Shown one piece after another: positions 23,880 to 34,003 of a DNA stretch of 64,000 nt. Every line of letters starts with the position of its first letter. Position 1 is the stretch's first letter. The stretch comes from Mycogone perniciosa. Taxonomy: Eukaryota; Ascomycota; Sordariomycetes; Hypocreales; Hypocreaceae. The position numbers were made by a program, and so were the translations under genes. The notes under the pieces are model-generated. The model had not been told where the DNA came from. It made no database searches and saw nothing but the letters and a program-made list of their open reading frames with translations. The stretch covers positions 1 through 64,000 of the forward strand of contig JAOALB010000167.1 of NCBI GenBank assembly GCA_025331125.1. The letters are read 5' to 3'.

Positions 23880-25307
23880 TCATACATCCTCGCTCAAGAG
23901 GGAAGATTGGTACTCCGGTTCAATAGCCGTCTCAGGATCCGTGTAGTTGACGGGCTTGTGTATCCGCACAACCCATAGAAAATAGTCCTCGATGACACAG
24001 AGATTAAGCAGGAGGCCGTTTGCATTCCATGCAATGCCACAGACAACCGCACCGGCGACGGCATCGAGAATAAAATGGTTTGCAGTCGCGACAATGGCCG
24101 TCAAGATGAGTGTCGGGTAGGCCATGCCAGCGACCACAATCACGCTTCTCGTCCAGGAGTTGGGTCGGATTCCGTTGATAGGGAGGGTCGCAATCGTCAG
24201 GCCGATGAGGAGGGAGTAGCCAAAATGCAATGATGGCATGGCAGCTATGAATTAAAGAATGTCAGTTTACTTTCGTATCCTCGAAGGCCTGGAAGTGACA
24301 AATGGAGCAGCTCACCATATTGATTGCAGAATTTGTTTGTCGTCCAAACGCTGCTCTCGCCTGTGCTGCTATGGACTGTATCCACAAAGCCGAAACTCTT
24401 GGCCTCGCCAGCATCCTCACCGTCATAGTCAGGGTCGCTTAGGAGTCGAGGGGGCATGCATGGCCACAGAGTAAAAACGATAAAGGCAATGAGATTGCAC
24501 ATTGCCATCGTTCGTCGTCTGGCTTCGTATAGGGCGGGCCCAGCAGACACAAATCCATTGCGAACTCGGCCGGCCACGGCTCGACGCTGTGATGTGGTGA
24601 GATAGTACAGCGCTACCAGGAAGAAGATTGTGCCCGGAATATGGATAAAGGAGTAGACGCGGTTAATCCAGTGCAGCAGACTCGGACGGTCAAGGAACCA
24701 CTTCTGGAAGCCCACCTCCCAGAAGAGGCCGAGTTGCATTTCTAGGTGAATGAGGTGGAGGGCATGTTTGCGAGCGACATGGACAGTACCCTCAACGATC
24801 GTTACCGCAGTGAAAGCTCGACCCAACTGGTAGACCTAAGGAATAACGACGTGTTAGTTGAAAGGCACCATCGCTTAGAATGACATCTCGACCCACCCAA
24901 TAGATAAGGGCCCAGTACCATGCCTCGACCAGGAACGGGAACTTCTGGAGGACTCGACTGAAGAAGCGGTCCTTGAACACAAGTGTATTGGGGGTCGTGA
25001 CAATTCTCCTGTACTTGAAGAACTGGACTTTGCGCCGTCGCGATGCGGAGGGCAACAGGTTGTCGCTCGGAGCCAGAGTGGGAGACGAGCCGGAACTCCA
25101 GCTACCACCTGGAGAGAGAAGGTTTTCTGATGAGCTGGATATTTTCCTATTGTCATCATTCCTCTTGGCGTCAATGTCTCCAGCCCATCCATGGCTGCCA
25201 TCCCAAAAGTGATAGTCCTTGTTCCTATTGAGCCAGGCACCGCCGAACAATAGCGTCACCACCACCAGTGGTTCAAGGAACGCCCCAAGAGTCATCTTGG
25301 CAGGCAA
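23880..25307 (-). CDS. PAP2-superfamily integral membrane protein
   Basis: Three exons, 25307-24897, 24835-24316 and 24244-23880, keep phase and give about 431 residues. Hydrophobic helices occur near the N-terminus (LEPLVVVTLLFGGAWL), around IHIPGTIFFLVALYYL, MAMCNLIAFIVFTLWPCMPP and across the C-terminal part. The phosphatase/phosphotransferase motifs are visible: PSLHFGYS (motif 2) and ATANHFILDAVAG (motif 3, His and Asp present), as in the Aur1-like PAP2 branch. The likely role is transfer or hydrolysis of a lipid phosphate in an internal membrane; the substrate is unknown. A Ser-rich linker fills about residues 45-90. Exon 3 begins right before the motif, AA|MPSLHFGYS. A second Met at 25295 is an alternative start. 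Confidence 0.8.
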
Positions 25308-27491
25308 AAAGAGCTGGCCTAGATGTAGAAGATAGCCCAGAAGGAGAGTACTTCTTCAATGTCATGGAATACGTCACGAAGTGGTGGTGAGTTAGTGATG
25401 AAGTTCTGAGAAGTAGGTACGTGTGTACCGTGTAGGTAAATGGAGAAGAAAGTTCAAATGAAAGGTGGAAACAGAAAAGAGGTGGCTCAAGACGTCCTAA
25501 AAGGGTGTTCTTGGCTTATGTGCGGTCTTCCGGTTTGACCACAGGAGCAAGAGTAGACAAAGGCAACTTAGGCGGGCTACCTATGACATGGTCCACGTCT
25601 TGTGGAACAAACAGCACAGATGAGTGCCAAGTAGCTGTTCAAGCTTGCCAAGATACCTTCGCCACAACCCAATCAGTGCAACTCGTTAGACTAACTAATC
25701 TACATAGATGGATGTGTGCATGTCTGCACTGTACTCCATAGCTTGCGACTCTATGATGAGCACTTAGTTACTTGGTCCGATCTCTGGGCGGCATCACATC
25801 TAATCTAACGACCCCTTACCTTTCTCACTCATGAATTCTCGAGGCGGGACTCTGACTGCGGACTTGTTAAGACTCCGGTGCCGTATGCCATGGGACGATC
25901 GACTGCGTACAAATTCTTTGCGATCAGTGTTGCCTCCGACGTATCCGTGACACGCTTTGTTCGCATTATCGCCAAGGCAAGGCCCCGATCCCCGACGAAG
26001 AATTTGATTCCGTGCTGGCCCAACATAAGGAAGTACATATCCCCCCCTTTGAACTTGGCATCATAGTACATATGTACAGTGGAGTGTGATGACCAGGGCC
26101 GGCATGTTGCATGTGTGTATCCCACCCAGCAACTCTGTCCGACCCTCCGCAGCCGCCAAGACTGCATGTTTGCATGTGCGTGTTAATAATAGGTTGATTC
26201 TTCAGAGTGTGTGTGATGTCGGCCTGGATGTTCTGCGAATCAAATCAAGGGCCCAGCTGCCGAGGCATGGCAGTGGCTGCCAAGTTACGGCGTTGTAATA
26301 TCCGCGATCCATATAGAACCTCGTCTGTGGATGATGGTGCAGCTCCGTGCTATCAAATCATCACACGCCCAGCCCGTCCTTAGCCGCCGCAACTGTCGCA
26401 TTCGCATGGCTCTCCCCACATCCCGCCAAGCTATGCTGCCATGGCGTCCCTGGTCGTTTCTGAGTGGATCGACTGCTGACGATGGGTTTGTTCGCGAGAG
26501 AGGTGTCGCGTGCCCACCTTGGCAAAGAAGACTGCCCTCGTTGCCATTGCCATTGCCATTTCCTCGTCTATCTGTGAATACAATAAAATCAACGCTCAGC
26601 AACTCAGACCAGCCACACCACATCGTATTGGGGCAAACCGTCGAGATTCCTACGCCCAAGACTTTGAGCGCATGGTGATGTGATGTGTCTCTCATGGTTG
26701 TGACGGCAAAACTGCCAAGACATTTTATACAGTTAGCTTCTGCAAGTTGCTCACCTCTTGTCCACAGTTCACGTCATCGCTTTGCATGTTGCATGGGCAG
26801 AAGAGAACGGGTTCTTTGCTAAGGTGTGGTTGAGCACGAGTGCGCGTAAGAAGATCGCACAGTGCCCTTGACACAGTACAATACACGGCCCTTCGGAAAC
26901 CAACTGCATTTCCAAGCGAAAGCCAAGCTTCCAAGACTTCGCATTTCTCGCATTCTCTCGTCTTCATAACCAGCAATTATTAACAGCACAAATACAACGC
27001 AGCCATCCCATCAAAGATGTCGATCGGCATAATGTCCGGGGAAAATAAAGTACGAATTATACTTAATTTCTCCCTTGTGCGGTGGAGCTCTATGCACGTT
27101 GATTAGGGGAGGTGATCTATGCTATCCTACCTAGCTCCAGCTGGCCGGAGTGCTCGGAGGCTGATGAAAACCTTCCAGATGCAGCATCAGGCCCTCAAAA
27201 CCGGCTCCTTCCAGTCGGTATTCGGTAAGGATGCTCCGAATGTCCGCACCTTGCTAGTGTCCAATATCTTCCGGCTAAAGTATCGGATCCCACGTTGTCT
27301 ATCACAACCAAGGCTCCGGAGTATCAACACATCAAACATGAACCCCGTTCAGGATCCCCAGCCTTGAGCACTCAATTCCGGCAGTTCCTGTGGCGGAACT
27401 TGGGCAGCCATCTCCTGTGCTTCCGAAGGAAGACGGCGGCCTCCCTTGTGGGACACTCCACCACCATACGCCTCGTCTGATGACTTGGGGA
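25308..27491. other. gene-poor region, right of the PAP2 gene
   Basis: About 2.2 kb with only short, mutually overlapping frames. A (CCATTG)n microsatellite lies at about 26540-26562. I see no domain, no intron pattern and no mobile-element ends. Confidence 0.5.
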
Positions 27492-27820
27492 CTAAATCGC
27501 AGCGGTTAATTCCGTCACAAAACCAACTCCGAGCCGTTGTATGTCACCGCTTGAGGTATTGCCTTCTCTGAGAGGATCGTCGGATACACCCTCTCGAGCA
27601 ACAACACCCCAACTCACCTGTCGACAAAACATTTATTGCTTCCCGTCCAGCAGAATATCCAGAGACTTGCATTCACGACGTTTGAAGTGTAACTGAGGCT
27701 CTCAGTATCAATCTCATAGAACAAGAGGCCCTTCTCGACGGGATTGGTGAATGCTGCTTTGAGTTCGGCTCCTACAGTTGACCCCGCAAACGCCAATATC
27801 GCAAGCCGCAGTGCCAACAT
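27492..27820 (-). CDS. candidate small secreted protein, two exons
   Basis: Exon 1, 27820-27618, ends at a consensus donor CAG|GTGAGT. A 50-base intron ends at TCTCAG, and exon 2, 27567-27492, joins in phase (AG|A, arginine) to a stop. The product is 92 residues. It begins with a clear signal peptide (MLALRLAILAFAGSTVGA, cleavage likely after the last Ala) followed by a mature part of about 74 residues with two cysteines (IFCW and NKCF) and potential N-glycosylation sites (NAS, NTS). I recognise no family. The good splice signals and in-phase second exon argue for a real gene; it could be an effector-like or antimicrobial secreted peptide, but no function can be assigned. Confidence 0.5.
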
Positions 27821-28350
27821 ACCTGTCAGACCAAGGAACTGGGCCCGGACCCAAACATTGTTTTAGCACGTGCCTTGTTGCTCAAAAGAGAGTGGCCCAA
27901 GTTGATCGATGTAGAAACGAAAGTGAAAAGGACGCACAAGGCACCCCCATCGTTGTCGCTGTACATATGCATCGCAAAGAAGCGCTGGAGGGGTACTTTT
28001 GGACGGTCCCTGCAGTAGAATTCTGTTTCATTTCAGTTTTATGTTGCAGATTGACGGTAATTTGGTGAGGCTGAAGTTCGAAGCAATTGGCTCTCAGTTC
28101 TATTGTGACCATCCATTGACGCTCTGTAAGCGCCATTAGACGCCAGAGAGCCCCGTCTCTTGCTCCGCCTCATTTATTCATCCTCATTTATTCCTTTATA
28201 TCTATCTCCACAAAGACTTAACATCTCACGTGCTCATGCATTCTCTATGGCGCAGCAATGTGATTTCTCTATTTGGTTGGTATTGTAAGGTGACAACTTA
28301 TGTTTGTGGCCCTTGACCCTGACGTTTGTGTTTACAACCTCCAAAACCAC

Positions 28351-29554
28351 TTATATATCCATCTGCCGCATCCGGAATTTCACCAGATTGACGTTCACCC
28401 CCTCGGTACGACTCCTAATGATACTCTCAACCTCTGAAGCTAATGTTGAGAATACTTCATACAGAGGACATTCGAGAAGAGCTCCGCAAGAATGCACTTC
28501 CTCTACAACATCGCTCATGCATCGAAATGTCTCGTCGATCTCGGATATCGTCCAGTGACAGCCCAAGGCTGGCCATAAATCGCTGACCTTTAGAATAGTC
28601 AAGAAATCCTCAGCTCGTACTCTGGCTGTGCAAACAGCCGCTTTGAATGTCGTATGAAAACAAGTTAGACACTCTGATGCATCTGGGAGAGTGAGTTGAC
28701 CGCAAGACACACAGATAATGCGGGCTTCGTAGGGAAAGTTGCCCTTGCTATCTTGTCGCAACTTATGATAATAGAGATGAAGCATAGCCAGTATTTCGTT
28801 CTTTGTCTGTCTGATTTCTGAAATCAATGAATCTGCAACATTGTCAATTCTGTTCTTATTCGAGGATTCATATCTGGGTGAACGCACCATTGAGCTCCCG
28901 GGGTATGGTCTCTACAATTTTGCCACCATCATAGGGCGCAAATTCGTAGCCATACACTACACCATCGCTAACAATTTTCTTCGCAATCATTTCAATGTGA
29001 TCAACAGCATTGAAGTGATAGGCTGCGGCCAGGAAGATATGATACTCCAGAGGCTTGGTACGCGGGCTGTTAACCTTACTTAGCCACTGTGAAATCCAGG
29101 GCTCAAGGGCCTGATTGCACTGGTACTTGTCGCTACATTTTGCAATAAGAGCGATTGTTTCTGGCATAGGATGATCAAATCCTTTATCGAATCGATAGTG
29201 GAGGATGGACAAGATGATCTTCATTGCCTCCGGACTGTCTTCGTGGAGTGTGACTTCTGGGCATGTGCCATCTCGAATCTCTTGGCCTTCTTTAAGATCC
29301 GGACCGAATAGCTTCTTGAAATATGGCGAGGCAAGGCTCAAAGCTTCGGAAGACACGACAAACTTCTTCGGGTTGACTTCGTGAACTGTTCCGTCGGGGA
29401 CCACAAGTATCACGTCGCCTCGAGGGTGAAGGACAAGCGAGTTAGGATCGCCCTCCTTGGTCCAAGTTAATTATGAAGACGTAGATAATAGTAGGGTTGA
29501 AGGACTTACGGGATCAGGATCCATTTTTAGAGGCTGATGCGCAGGACTGGTCAT
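28351..29554 (-). CDS. BTB/POZ domain protein A (tandem family)
   Basis: Three exons: 29554-29510 (15 codons), 29455-28888 and 28832-28351, all in phase; about 364 residues. The BTB/POZ fold spans roughly residues 20-130: GDVILVVPDG, KKFVVSSEALSLASPYFKKLF, PEVTLHEDSPEAMKIILSILHY. Next comes a helical part (LALxAxxxDKYQCNxALxPWIS type), then a C-terminal region with spaced cysteines (ICVSCGQ...ECLTCFH) that may bind zinc, and ARVRAEDFLTILKVSDLWPALG. Fungal BTB proteins of this kind are often thought to be adaptors, possibly for Cul3 ligases; that is inference. It is one of three adjacent paralogues on the same strand. A Met at 29656 is in frame, but the intervening residues look like leader sequence. 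Confidence 0.82.
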
Positions 29555-29930
29555 GCCTTTCGTGTGGTCGCTGTGTTTGGGCGATGAAAGAAAGAGAAGA
29601 AAGAATAGAGAGGAAAGGAAAGGAAGATGTGTGAAATTCGGGCACTTTATAGGCAATCTTCCCCGTGTGCTTGTGACTGGTAAGAGTCAGTGGTTGGAAG
29701 CTGGTGAAGAGTGACACAGCGCATAATTCACTCATGATCAAAAGACCCCTTTAATCAAGAACAGCTTTCTCAAAGTGAATGTAACCTAGACTTTAAAACT
29801 TACAAGCCTCGTCTAGGTCCCTTTGATCTCACATCCTTTGCCAGACTATTCCCATGCGATCTGGCTCCTGAAATTTGGAGCCATAGCTCGGTCATCACTA
29901 CTACTCCCATGTCCTCATTGTCCTCCACTT
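29555..29930. other. intergenic between BTB genes A and B
   Basis: Promoter of BTB gene A and 3' flank of gene B. Purine-rich near 29580-29630 on the plus strand (pyrimidine-rich on the coding strand), as expected for a fungal leader. No other feature seen. Confidence 0.5.
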
Positions 29931-31099
29931 TCAAGGCATACACGCAAGCTCTTCAAGGCTCAGCCCCTGAACTCCGGTTACCATCTTCTCAACCAATTCA
30001 CTCAGGGTCTTTGTCTGAGTCTGCAGATGGCAAGCAGCCTTGCCGTCACAGTCGTGGAAGCTGCATTTAGCCATGTCCTTCAGTGCGTTGTTAATGTCGG
30101 ATAGCGTCAACTTGGGATTGATAACCGGCCACAAGCTCTTCTTGGCAAGGTTGTCCAAGTACTCACTCACTCTGACGTGAACTGTGCAATGCTCTTGATG
30201 GAATACGTTGCTATGGCCGTGACAGAATCTGCCACTGACCAACGAAACAGACTCCCCACACTGGCCGCAGAGATAGCCCAACTTGTAGGCGTGGATCTTT
30301 GTGTCTTGAAGTAATGAAAACATAATATTGGTGACTTCGCGAATGATGCCTTCTTTGACTTGCGAGATTTTGGTTTTGATCTTGGCTGATATGTGTTAGC
30401 TATGAAATTACTTGGCTCAAGGCTCTGAACATTGAAGAGATGTCGCGACTTACCTGTCAATGCTAGAGACACATGCCTCATGATTCCATGAGTGGACCAA
30501 ACCAAGGTGAAGTCGGCTGGTAGATTACGAATGACCATCGCCGACACATTCTGCATGTGCTTTTTGGCAGCGAATAGATAGGCAGCCGTAAAGAGAAACC
30601 CGTAGTCTTCGATCGTATCGGGCTCCTTGACATTGCGTAGCCAAAGAGTGATCCAAGATCCGAGAGCTCTGTTGAATCCATACCTGCCACTGTGCTCCGC
30701 CACGAGAGCCAAAGTTTTGGGGTGCAGATTCTCGTATATTTCTTCGCCCTGGAAGTGAAGCAACGACAAGATGATCTCCATAGCATCTGGGTTGTCTTGC
30801 CTGAGAGTGATTTCCGGCACATCCCAACGACCATCCTCCTCTCTCTTAGCTGGTATGATGAAGAGCTTCGAGAAAAGAGGAGAGGCAACGGCGAGAAGCT
30901 CAGAAGACACCTTGAAACGCTTGAGTGTTTTGTTGTTCTCGTCGGTCAATGTGACGTGGATGTCACCGTCCTCGGAAAGCGAGTGAATCTCAGGACAGTC
31001 AGCATCGTCCGAATCATCACTGGAAAGCTGGAAGGCCATTAGAGTTGCAGATTGAAGCGATTCCATAAATGGGGGCGGAGACATAATGAAAATGGACAT
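29931..31099 (-). CDS. BTB/POZ domain protein B (tandem family)
   Basis: Exons 31099-30454 and 30385-29931 join in phase (G|CC, alanine), giving about 366 residues. The BTB core is GDIHVTLTDENNKTLKRFKVS, ELLAVASPLFSKLF, PEITLRQDNPDAMEIILSLLHF, then LALVAEHSGRYGFNRALGSWIT. The C-terminal part has LCGQCGESVSL...GRFCHGHSNVF and HVRVSEYLDNLAKKSLWPVI, clearly matching the end of paralogues A and C. It differs from them by an acidic N-terminal insert (SSDDSDDADCPE). The main intron lies at the same place as in C and in A (second intron). A Met five residues later (31084) may be the real start. Confidence 0.82.
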
Positions 31100-31344
31100 G
31101 TTGTCTTCCTAACGTGGCCTTACCAGCGTGGCCTTATCTTGGCAGAGAGACCAAAACTAAAGATGGAGGAAGATGGCAGAAGAAGAGAATAGAATGGGAG
31201 AGAAGAGAAAGGGAAAAAGAAAATGAATAGTTTTTGGGTACACACCGCTTTAACTTTTGTGCCGTGCTCTTCTCAATTTGAACTGACAGTTACCGTTGGG
31301 CCAGCTGGCACGGAGTGTTGGTTACTTGTCAACTTGCCTACCAT

Positions 31345-31525
31345 TTTTTAAGATCACAGTCACAAATCCGGCCTGCTACTTTCTTTGAACCACGAGTATG
31401 CAATAAGAGACATGTCATGGTCAGGTCACTGTGGAAAGTCGGCCTGCTGCTTGCTCAGTATTGCACTAGCTAACTACCCATTCAACTGTCCAAGTTCTTT
31501 AACTCTTGACAGATATAACAATACA
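31345..31525. repeat. direct repeat, copy 1 (less mutated)
   Basis: Shares long matches with 31911-32085, for example GGTCACTGTGGAAAGTCGG, the ATCACAGTCACAAAT/ATTACAGTCACAAAT block and TTGCTCAGTATTG. Positions that differ are mostly C here and T in the other copy. Confidence 0.85.
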
Positions 31526-31910
31526 TTTAGGTATGTGTGGCAGAAATGTGTGATGAAACATTTTTTAAACAAAAACTGCAACTTTTGGTTATGATGTGGG
31601 CCGAAACCTTCATGTTCAGAGTAACCCAGCCAGCTGACATAGGAATTAGATGTGCTAAATTCATAATAGACTGTTGTGTACAGATAGATCTGGTTTCTTA
31701 GGTCGGTTGAGTGCGCCAGCCTCTTGTCAAACTGTTGTACCAGGCCAGCAAAGTGAAGTATATACCCTAGCAACTGTAGTGGATAGCGCATGTTACATTG
31801 TGTGTGACATTGAGCGTTATATAATGCAAGTGTTAAGTTGAGGATTGTGTTGGTGGACGGGCTATATCTATGCCAATAGCAATTTCTATCTGTTTGAATA
31901 GCATTAATCT

Positions 31911-32085
31911 TTTCAAGATTACAGTCACAAATTTGTCTGCTTCTTTCCTGGAACTATGCATATGCAATACGGGACATGTCATGATTAGGTCACTGTGGAA
32001 AGTCGGCTTGCTGTTTGCTCAGTATTGTACTAGCTAACCATCTCATTCAACCATTGAAGGCCATTCAACTTTGACAGACATGAAA
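31911..32085. repeat. direct repeat, copy 2 (C-to-T changed)
   Basis: Second copy of the segment at 31345-31525, same orientation, about 565 bp away. Against copy 1 the block GGCCTGCTGC reads GGCTTGCTGT, ATTGCAC reads ATTGTAC, TCAGG reads TTAGG and ATCACAG reads ATTACAG. The bias towards C-to-T, often at CpA, is what repeat-induced point mutation leaves. Confidence 0.85.
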
Positions 32086-32195
32086 AGACATATAGCAAGT
32101 GAGAGTCTGAAAGCACAAGCCCACATTTTCTCGCCAGGCCTCATCACCAGATGGTGATCTTGTTCGCGGCTTGTTCGCCTCTACTGACTTGCCAG

Positions 32196-33316
32196 TCAGC
32201 CCTTGATACCGTTGAATGATTCTGTAACTAATCCGGACAGCGAATTCATCTGTCCACGCAATGAACAGACAATCTTTGCTGCGCATTCATGGAACTGACT
32301 CGTCGCTAGCTGTTGTAGCTTATTCCTGATGTTGACGAGTGAGAGCGCCTCGCCGAGAGCTGGCCACAAGTCATTCCTGTTCAGTGTGTCGAAGTACTCG
32401 CGGAACCTCACATCGACTGTGCATCGTGGCAAGACCAGCATGCTGCTCCCACATCCTAGATCGCATTCCCTTGTTCTAATAGGATGTGTACGCCCACAGC
32501 TACAGACCAACTCTTTCTTATAAACGTAGATTTTCTTGTCCTTCTGCAGTGATAGTCCCCTCTGTACGATGAAATCGGATATTTCCTTCCGCTTCAGAGA
32601 TATCTCAGTCTGCAGGTAGTCTAAAGGCTAGTTAGCAATATTGACGTCGACGGGGCCCTTCGTGACGACTCACCGATGGCCATTTCCGGAGCAATCTTCA
32701 GGGTTTCATGCTGAGTCCACATAGGTTGAAAATTCCCGGGAAGGCTGCGAATGAGTTCTGCAGAGGCCATCTCGCGAACTGTTGGCGCGTCGAAGAAAAA
32801 TGCGGCCGTGAAGAGGTAAGCATGCCCTAGTAGTTTGTCGCCTGGACGGCCATTACGCATCCACATAGAGATCCAGGGTCGTAGAGCGTTGTTGCATTGG
32901 TATTTATCGCATTGTTTCGCCACAAGAGCAAGAGTCTCTGTGTCGAGCGTCTCATAATATGTGCCTTGGTAGTGAAGGATCGACAAGATAATCTTCATTG
33001 CCGCTGGACTGTCCTCGTGGAGGATGATTTCTGGGCATGTGCCCTCTCGAATTCCCCTGCCCTCTCTAAAAGTTGGGCCGAATAGTGCATCAAAGTAGGG
33101 AGATGCAACTCTAAGGAGGTCGCTAGAAACCAGGAATTTTATCGATTCGTTGGTCTTATTGTCCGGGATGACGAGAACGACATCTCCCTCTGGATAAAGT
33201 TGGATGGCTTCATTCTTGGCGGTGTCTGTTGCGGTTTCAGCCTTTAGAGGTGAACACTCCGTTGTGGGATCGGAGGATTCTGATGCTGGGATTGAGGCTG
33301 CAGGGGAAGAGCTCAT
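32196..33316 (-). CDS. BTB/POZ domain protein C (tandem family)
   Basis: Exons 33316-32674 and 32620-32196 join in phase (G|AC, aspartate), giving about 355 residues. After a Ser/Thr/Glu-rich start, the BTB core reads EGDVVLVIPDNKTNESIKFL, VSSDLLRVASPYFDALF, CPEIILHEDSPAAMKIILSI, then KQCDKYQCNNALRPWISMWM. This is closest to paralogue A (shared IREGTCPE/IRDGTCPE and DKYQCN). The C-terminal part has VCSCGRTHPIRTRECDLGCG, a compact cysteine cluster, and VRFREYFDTLNRNDLWPALG. The start at 33316 (MSSSPAAS) is preferred. The frame is open to 33535, but that extension is a Phe/Ser-rich translation of a pyrimidine-rich leader. Confidence 0.82.
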
Positions 33317-34003
33317 GTTGTCCTCAATTGTGTCTCCAGCAAGGGGGCTTTCGGGTGTTGGAGCGTGGAGGTGATGGTTTGTGCTATCGTGAATGGTAGA
33401 TGCAAGACAAAGGATGAAAAGAGGAAAATGAAGGATGAAGAAAGAAAAGAGGGGAAAAGAAGAGAAGAGAAAAGAAGAGAAGAGGAAATATATATTCTGT
33501 TCTCGTGACTGCAACTGACCGCTGCCAACTGTCACGGAGTGTCAACTGTCAACTCCACAACTCGCAGCTTGCCCCTTTACCAAGGCAACAACTCTTACAT
33601 TTCGTGCTTTTCAATCTCATGGCTCTAACAGGCACAAAACAGCCGGTGTGTACCAGCTATGTGGACAGTCCTGTGCCACTGACTCGGCAAACTGCACACA
33701 AACAGTTGAGAGACGAGCCATATAAAAATAAACAGCCCAGCAGGCTTGTCTAGATTAACACTATGATCAAGGCAGCAGTTAAACCAACAAAAAGAGCCGC
33801 TCCCAAGGCCCCAAGTGCCTATTGTAATGTGACATATATTGTACAGATGCTTGTATACATTTTCCTGAAACCATCAACCCAAATCCCCAGAATTAATAAC
33901 CCTCGCGAGTATCATCGCTGTAGCCAAAACGCCAATCATGGTTTTCCTTATCCAGTAAGCCTCGGCCATGTCTATACCGTAGAACGCCTTCCCTTCCTTT
34001 CCT
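33317..34003. other. intergenic, BTB gene C 5' side to BRCT gene 3' side
   Basis: The coding-strand leader of gene C (33390-33485) is strongly pyrimidine-rich. Near 33530-33570 the sequence CACGGAGTGT with TGTCAACT resembles the region upstream of gene B near 31310-31345, so the promoters of B and C seem to have been duplicated with the genes. No coding region is convincing. Confidence 0.5.

Larger units (their letters stand above)
31100..32195. other. intergenic between BTB genes B and C, with a duplicated segment
   Basis: Lies upstream of gene B and downstream of gene C. It contains two diverged direct copies of one ~170-bp segment (31345-31525 and 31911-32085), described separately. No coding sequence is convincing. 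Confidence 0.6.

Noticed and set aside
26331..26678. Overlapping 115- and 136-codon frames on opposite strands
   Set aside because: They coincide with a CCATTG microsatellite and have no features of a real protein.
33317..33535. N-terminal extension of BTB gene C
   Set aside because: It is the Phe/Ser translation of a pyrimidine-rich leader, and the other paralogues start at the equivalent of 33316.
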